From Liolophura sinensis (lineage: Eukaryota; Mollusca; Polyplacophora; Chitonida; Chitonidae): a DNA stretch of 64,000 bases. Both the position numbers and the translations under genes were made by a program. How positions within the stretch are numbered: position 1 is the first letter of the stretch; every line of letters begins with the position of its first letter. A model generated the notes under the pieces. It worked only from the letters and a program-made list of their open reading frames with translations, did no database searches and was not told the origin of the DNA. The DNA lies in contig NC_088300.1 of the NCBI RefSeq assembly GCF_032854445.1, forward strand, positions 2,728,001 through 2,792,000. Direction: 5' to 3'. Positions 13,301 to 22,300 of the stretch are shown piece after piece.

Positions 13301-16300
13301 TTAACAGATTGGGCAGAAACTTTGGCTTGCTCCCTCTGAGAAGGTTCTACCTCAGCTCTGGGTGGAACCAACTGAGTGGGCGTGTAAGTAACGACAGGTT
13401 CCTTCTGTCTGGCCTTGACAATGACAGGCTCCGCCTTGACTAGAAACAGCTCCTCCTCCACTTCGTCTCCTTCTGTTTCCATATGGCCTGACAGCTCTTG
13501 ATCATTCTGTACCTGTAGGAGGTCTCCACCTTCAACCATCTCCACCACCTCTTCACCAGCTTCCTGTTTGTAAACATACGCGACATCTACCAGCCTGCTG
13601 TCGTTATAATCAGTGGGATAATCATTCTCCTCCATCACATCCTCCACTCTGACCTCTGGTGTTTTGCCAGATACTTGCTTCACCAAGACATGCTGCTCTG
13701 CAGTGTCCATTTCTGGCTCTGCAACAAAAATAGTGGACTTCTCAAATTGTATGATATACACACCACACATTTCAAGATGCAGCATGTGTCCTCTGGAAGA
13801 AAAGTTGCCTTCACTTGAAAATTTTGAGAATAATGTAAAAATAAATTAACTGGTTTAAGTGGCTGACTGGATAACAACAATTTTCAGAAATATTTCTTTC
13901 CTGCACCCACATCAGACATCAAACACACATATTAGCCTTCTTTTATTTGCCAACCTACACACACATTAGCCATCTCAATTCACTCATCCTACACACGTAT
14001 TAGCCATCTTTTATTAGCCATCTTACACACACATTAGCCATCCTACACATGTATTATCTATTTTATCTTAGCCATCCTACACACACATATCAGTCATCTT
14101 TTATTAGCCATCCTACACACACATTAGCCATCCTACACATGTATTATCTATTTTATCTTAGCCATCCTGCACACACATATCAGTCATCTTTTATTAGCCA
14201 TCCTACACACACATTAGCCATCCTACAAACATATTAGCCATCTTATTTTAACCATCTTACAAAGGTATTAGTCATCTTTTATTAGCCATCTTACACACAC
14301 GTTAGCCATCCTACACATGTATTAGCCATCTTATTTTAGCCATCCTACACACATATTAGTCATCCTGTATTAGCCATCCTACACACACATTAGCCATCCT
14401 ACACACATATTAGTCAGCTTTCATTAGCCATCCTAAACACACATAAGCCATGCTACACACATATTAGCCATCTTATTTTGGCCACCCTACACACGTATTA
14501 GCCATCTTTTATTAGCCATCTTACACACACATTAGCCATCCTTCACATATATTGGCCATCTTATTTTGGCCATCCTATACACATTTTAGTCATCTTTTAT
14601 TCCCCATCCTACACACATTAGCCATTTTATTTTGGCCATCCTACACACATATTAGCCATATTATTTTGGCCATCCTACACACATATTAGTCATCTTTTAT
14701 TAGCCATCCTACACACACATAAGCCATCTTTCACACATATTAGCCATCTTATTTTGGCCATCCTACACACATATTAGCCATCTTATTTTGGCCATCCTAC
14801 ACACATATTAGCCATCTTATTTTGGCCATCCTACACACATATTTGTCATCTTTTATTAGCCATCCAACACACATATTAGCCATCTTATACTGGCCATCCT
14901 ACACACATACTAGCCATCTTATTTTGGCCATCCTACACACATATTAGCCATCTTACTTTGGCCACCCTACACACACAGGTGCCATCCTACACACATATTA
15001 GCCATCTTATTTTGGCCATTCCTAACACACAGAAGTCACTCTACACACATATTAGCCATCTTCTATACATATTGTTTTACAATTTACACCATGACTAGAC
15101 AGAGCCTGGGGGAAACCCACAACTATCCCAATATTGCTGGCAGACCTTCGCTCCCATCTTATATTAGGCATCCTACACACATTCATGTACATGTATTAGC
15201 AATCCTTCACACATATTTGCCATCCTTTAACCAGTGCAAACACATATAAGCCATTAGAAAACAACAGTTTGAAACGTTAGTTTGACTCAGATTTGAGTTT
15301 ACAGAAAGAGTTCTCATGCTTACCCTCACTAACACTGCCCTCCTCACTAAGGTGTTCAGGGTCTACAGGAGCAGAGGGCTGTAGAAAACAACAGCTGGAA
15401 ACGTTGGTTTGACTCAGATTTGAGTTTACAGAAGTTCTCATGCTTACCCTCGCTAGCACTGCCCTCCTCACTAAGGTGTTCAGGGTCTACAAGAGCAGAG
15501 GGCTGTAGAAAACAACAGCTGGAAACGTTGCTTTGACTCAGATTTGAGTTTACAGTAGGAGTTCTCATGCTTACCCTCGCTAGCACTGCCCCCATCACTA
15601 AGGTGTTCAGGGTCTACAGGAGCAGAGGGCTGTAGAAAACAACAGCTGGAAACGTTGGTTTGACTCAGATTTGAGTTTACAGAAGTTCTCATGCTTACCC
15701 TCGCTAGCACTGCCCTCCTCACTAAGGTGTTCAGGGTCTACAGGAGCAGAGGGCTGTAGAAAACAACAGCTGGAAACGTTGGTTTGACTCAGATTTGAGT
15801 TTACAGAAGTTCTCATGCTTACCCTCGCTAGCACTGCCCTCCTCACTAAGGTGTTCACGGTCCACAGGAGCAGAGGGCTTTAGAAAACAACAGCTGGAAA
15901 CGTTGGTTTGACTCAGATTTGAGTTTACAGAAGTTCTCATGCTTACCCTCGCTAGTACTGCCCTCCTCACTAAGGTGTTCAGGGTCTACAAGAGCAGGGG
16001 GCTGTAGAAAACAACAGCTGGAAACGTTGATTTGACTCAGATTTGAGTTTACAGAAGTTCTCATGCTTACCCTCGCTAGCACTGTCCTCCTCACTAAGGT
16101 GTTCAGGGTCTACAAGAGCAGGGGGCCGTAGAAAACAACAGCTGGAAACGTTGGTTTGACTCAGATTTGAGTTTACAGAAGGAGTTCTCATGCTTACCCT
16201 TGCTAACACTGCCCTCCTCACTAAGGTGTTCAGGGTCTACAGGAGCAGAGGGCTGTAGAAAACAACAGCTGGAAACGTTGCTTTGACTCAAATTTAGTTT

Positions 16301-19300
16301 ACAGAAGGAGTTCTCATGCTTACCCTTGCTAACACTGCCCTCCTCACTAAGGTGTTCAGGGTCTACAGGAGCAGAGGGCTGTAGAAAACAACAGCTGGAA
16401 ACGTTGGTTTGACTCAGATTTGAGTTTACAGAAGTTCTCATGCTTACCCTCGCTAGCACTACCCTCCTCACTAAGGTGTTCAGGGTCTACAGGAGCAGGG
16501 GGCTGTAGAAAACAACAGCTGGAAACGTTGGTTTGACTCAGATTTGAGTTTACAGAAGTTCTCATGCTTACCCTCGCTAGCACTGCCCTCCTCGCTAAGG
16601 TGTTCAGGGTCTACAGGAGCAGGGGGCTGTAGAAAACAACAGCTGGAAACGTTGGTTTGACTCAGATTTGAGTTTACAGAAGTTCTCATGCTTACCCTCG
16701 CTAGCACTGCCCTCCTCGCTAAGGTGTTCAGGGTCTACAGGAGCAGGGGGCTGTAGAAAACAACAGCTGGAAACGTTGGTTTGACTCAGATTTGAGTTTA
16801 CAGAAGGAGTTCTCATGCTTACCCTCGCTAGCACTGCCCTCCTCGCTAAGGTGTTCAGGGTCTACAGGAGCAGGGGGCTGTAGAAAACAACAGCTGGAAA
16901 CATTGGTTTGACTCATATTTGAGTTTACAGAAGGCGTTCTCATGCTTACCCTCGCCAGCACTGCCCTCCTCGCTAAGGTGTTCAGGGTCTACAGGAGCAG
17001 GGGGCTGCTGCAATACTTCACGCTTCAGTGACCTCATGATCTCGTCATGCTTGGACCGCGTGAACAGCGACCTTGATTTAGCCGTCACTCGTTCTACCAT
17101 TCGGCCAACAGGTATGTATGCACTGCCTAAAATCAAACAATGTGATAAAAAACTGGAGATGCACACAACCACTAACTAATAAAAACTGTGCTGGCTACAA
17201 CAATAAAGATACAGCATGCTAAACAGCCTATTTCTACTGGGTAGGGTAGAATGTAAATAAATAACCATTTAGGAGTGACCAGGTTTATAATTCAGCTTTT
17301 GTCACATACACTCTATACACATATATACTTCCCTAACCTCAGAAAGTTTTCACGTATTTCGTTACTTTATGCTTGACATCGCTTTTGACATAGACACATT
17401 ATTTCAGTCATCTCTGCATAATGATATCATATATTCAAACTCTTACAGATACCATCTATACCTCTCAGCACTCAGTATATTCAATATGACAATGCTGGTA
17501 TGACTGCTCTTTAGCTCAAAGCCATTTTTATACCCCAAGAAGACAGCCGAGAACTTTCTTTGTATTTTTACAGGTTACAGGCAAGGCAAAAAACTACGAG
17601 AAGGTTGTCAGTGACAGCTAATACTGAGATGCCTTTTGGCAGAAATATAGGAAAGATAGGAAGTTTTGAACAAATATAAGAAAATATAGGAGGATCTGGA
17701 AAATAAATGAAAATATAGGAAATACAGGAAGACTCTGAGGCCTGTTTACTAAATGCCGGCAATAAAAAGATGCAGAATCATCACTGATTGTTTGCTGTAA
17801 GAGATACGCAAGTTCAGGCTAAGTATAAGTACTACATTTATTCAAGAGAGGCCAAGGTTGCAGGCTTTAGCCCAGGATAGCCTATCTCCCCTGCCAGCCA
17901 ATCAGCGTCAATTCTGTATCCCTTCAACTGGAGTCATGAACATGATATGTTTCCTGTAATGTTATGTTTTCATGTAACCTTGTACATGTATGACTTACCA
18001 GATACCACAGCCTTGTTTCTGCTCACAGACTTAGTTGCCTCATCCACTGCCCTCATCAGCAGAGACTTGTTTGCCTGCAGATTGCGAGGCACACTGGATC
18101 TACAGTACAAAAGTATAAAGGACATCAATCACCCAGTACTTCCACCCCTCTCATAAAACTGACAGCTCTAATACTCTTCATAAGAATACCTGTAAATGAA
18201 GTCTTTCTTAGGTTGAATACGAGACAGGAAATACTGTTTATTGCCTTTCGATTCAGTTGGCACCAAATCTGTCTTTGTAAACCCTAACCATTCAATCACT
18301 TGAATACAAAACTTCACATTCACATTATCCTTTGTTAAGATTTTTAATCAATGCTTTTGAACACTGACTATTCATTATTTTTTTCAGAATGCAAAATCAG
18401 AAATTAAAATTTGTGAAAAAATTTGTTGCTGACCTTCTGGCGCTGACCTTGACAACACTGGCAACACTGCCGACAGCGGGGTTCAATGGGTCATACTCCT
18501 CCTCCTCCTCAGTCTCCTCGACCATTCGGCGAGTCTTCACTGTTCCCAGTACAGAGCCCGGCATCCTTCTCTTGATCGCTGTGCTGGAGCCGGTTATAGC
18601 CTGTAACACCACAACAGATATCATATATGGAAGTCAACAGACTCATATGTCAGGAGGAGATATCACACATGGAAGTCAACATTCACATGTCAGGGGGAGA
18701 TATCACACATGGAAGTCAACACTCACATGTCAGGAGGAGATATCACACATGGAAGTCAACACTCACATGTCAGGGGGAGATATCACACATGGAAGTCAAC
18801 ACTCACATGTCAGGGGAGATATCACACATGGAAGTCAGCACTCACATGTCAGGGGGAGACATCACACATGGAAGTCAACACTCACATGTCAGGAGGAGAT
18901 ATCACACATGGAAGTCAACACTCACATGTCAGGGGAGATATCACACATGGAAGTCAACACTCACATGTCAGGGGGAGATATCACACATGGAAGTCAACAG
19001 ACTCACATGTCAGGGGGAGATATCACATATGGAAGTCAACAGACTTGCATGTCAAGGGGAGATATCACACATGGAAGTCAACAGACTCACATGTCAGGGA
19101 GAGATATCACACATGGAAGTCAACACTCACATGTCGGGGGAAGATATCACACATGGAAGTCAACACTCACATGTCAGGGGGAGATATCACACATGGAAGT
19201 CAACATTCACATGTCGGGGGGAGATATCCCACATGGAAGTCAACACTCACATGTCGGGGGGAGACATCACACATGGAAGTCAACACTCACATGTCAGGAG

Positions 19301-22300
19301 GAGATATCACACATGGAAGTCAACACTTACATGTCAGGGGGAGATAACACACATGGAAGTCAGCACTCACATGTCAGGGGGAGATATCACACATGGAAGT
19401 CAACACTCACATGTCAGGGGGAGATATCACACATGGAAGTCAACACTTACATGTCAGGGGGAGACATCACACATGGAAGTCAGCACTCACATGTCAGGGG
19501 GAGATATCACACATGGAAGTCAACACTCACATGTCAGGGGGAGATATCACACATGGAAGTCAGCACTCACATGTCAGGGGGAGATATCACACATGGAAGT
19601 CAACACTCACATGTCACATGGAAGTCAACTATTACAAAGCCAATGCAATGAATTCTTCCAATACCAAAAAAGCTGGGTACAATACTGTGATACAGGGCAC
19701 AGTGTGAAGACAGGGCACATATGAAGACTGGGCACAGTGTGACGACAGGGCACAGCATGAAGACAGGGCACGATATGAAGACAGGGCACTGTCTAAAAAC
19801 ATGGCAAGGTATTAAAGCAGCGCAGAGTGTGAAAACAGGGCCCAGTATGAAGACAGGACATAGTGTGAAGACAGTGCATTGTGTGAAGATAGGGCACGGT
19901 GTGAAGACAGCGCATGGTGTAAAGAAAGGGCCCAGTATGAAGACAGGGCACAGTGTATGAAGACTGGTTGCAGTGTGAAGACAAAGTACAATATGAAGTT
20001 ATGGTAGTGACAGGGAGCATGCTTGTTGGGTAATAGGCAGTTATGGGTAGTACTGTAGTTATAGGCAGTATGGTAGTGACAGGGAGCATGGTAGTTTTCA
20101 GGGATTATAGCAGTTATGGGTAGTATGGTACTTATGGGTATTATTGTAATTACAGGGAGTAAGGTAGCATGGTAGTTACAAAAGTGCACTCTGCTTACCC
20201 TTCTGGGAGGATCCCTGCTGGGTACTTGGTAAACTTGATCCTCGTCTTGTATGGACACCTTCCTGCTGGAGCTTGCAACACGACTAGACAAAGGAGCTTT
20301 GGACATATCCGTCATGGCACCTAGACGGGATGAGAGTGGAACAGACCTGACCACCACAGCCTCTGTAGGCTTTGTAGTGGGGACCAAGGGTGTTATCCGA
20401 GCAAACACTGTAGTTGATCGCCTGGTAACCTGAGCAGACTCCTCTAGTGAAGGGAGATTACTCTTTGGGCTGCTCATGGTAGCTGGCCTCCCCTTGGACG
20501 CCTGTTTCTTGGCCTCCTCTGCCTGTGCTGCCCTCTCTGCCTCTTGTGAAAACTCTTCACTGAATTCATCTGATGACACATACGTATAATAGTAGTATTA
20601 TGCAAATATGAAGATTATTTTTACACCACAAAAAAAATGATGACAGAACAGCTTTTATCACCCTTCTGACATATGGGCCACAGGGGCAGCTGGGTTTTAA
20701 TATTCCTGCATAATCTAAAGGCAATGTCCTGTGTAGACTGATAAAATTATACATTTTGCGCCACCCTGAAATTTGTCAATCTAACCAATGTAGTTTTGTC
20801 TCCAAAATTAAATTAAAAATTGGCATAAATTGCACTGAAAGTTGCTTTTCATATGTGAAAATGTTGAGGAATTAGGGTCATCTTCATGAACAGGCAGTGA
20901 CAAGGATTGAACAGTATCACAAAACACTGCTGTAACCATAACACTGCACCACATGCCATGTTCCTTGAACATATCATTGTGGTAGAAACTGGAAGTCACT
21001 AAGTCCACCACAATCAAACTTTACTTTAAAGTGATTTTCCGATCAGAAGTAAGAATTTGTGTTAATGTCATGAATATGAGGAAAGTTAACTTCATTCATA
21101 AAAGTTGACAAGCATAACGTCTCTTTTTTTCTGATAGATGGGGTATATTATTCAGAAAGTTTCCAGCTGTCATAGTTACCATATTCAGCTTTGACAGTGA
21201 ACTCTGGCTCCTCGTCTTCTTGTGAGACCTTTGTTGCCGTGGTAACCTCTGTCTCCTCCTTACCCTCTTCCTCACTGTGTGTCTCACCAGTTGCATGATC
21301 CTCAATTACATGTTCCTCAGCTTCATCTTGGGAAGTTTTAGTCACTTTTGTTAATGCCTGTGCCTCAAGAGGTTTGGACTTACTGGACTGAGAGCTCTTC
21401 TGCGTTTCACTGTCAGTCCCTTCAGCCACTTCAGACTTAGCCACTGTCTTGGGAGTGGCCTTGTGTGACTTGTGAGCAGTTGTACTTACAGAAACTGCAG
21501 GGCCTTTTTCTCGTGAAGTTTCCCTCATAACCTGTGATGGTTTGTGAGGTTTACTCACTGTTTCTTTGACTTTAGCAGGCGGTGAGGTTTTCTCTGCTTT
21601 TTCTGTTGATTTCCTATGAATTGACTTGGTACTCTTTTTGTCTGTGACCTTTTCTGTTGTTTCTTTTACAGCCTTTGCAGACTTCTCTACAGCTTCTTTC
21701 TTTTTTGATGCTGAAATATTAACCAAATAATAAACTCCATACTGGTGATTTGTAACCTAAACAATTAGATTAACATTCGTGACAATCAATCTCCCTGTGT
21801 TTAATAAAATAAACAGTGATAGTCAAACCCTTGTCAGATAGTTTGTTTGGAAATCCTGATATTTTTGGTGTGTCAAATTCACTTCATGCCAGCTATAACT
21901 CCAAGGCACCAAAAATTTCAGGGTCGGTAACTCTGGTACATTATAACATATCATACACACTGGGCTGCTAGCTGTACTTTCTCTTTATCAGTTTATAATC
22001 AGGTTAGTTTTAAGCACTTGAAGCCTGCTACACTCCTAAAATACAAACAATCTGTAAAGTATATATACTTACACACTGAAATAGACTGCAACCTGACCAG
22101 AAGGTTCTGTAACCTAGAAACAATGACAAAAAGTGCAAGACACTTCTTTTAGTTGTGGCTATTTGTATGAGATAAAGTCAAGGTGTGGTAAGAAGCCTGA
22201 GAATATCCCCAAACTATGTACTGATTTGATGTTGTACATCATCTTGGAGAATATTTCATTTATATAACAAATAGCTGTAGGGGGCCTTGGTGGCTGAGGG

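Noticed and set aside
18389..19724. Overlapping 212-, 365- and 420-codon plus-strand ORFs
   Set aside because: They arise from a 40-bp repeat lacking stops in all three frames, and they overlap exon 7 of ZC3H14 in antisense.
1..20000. Regular repeats as a CRISPR array
   Set aside because: Units are contiguous tandem copies without unique spacers, in a eukaryotic genome.
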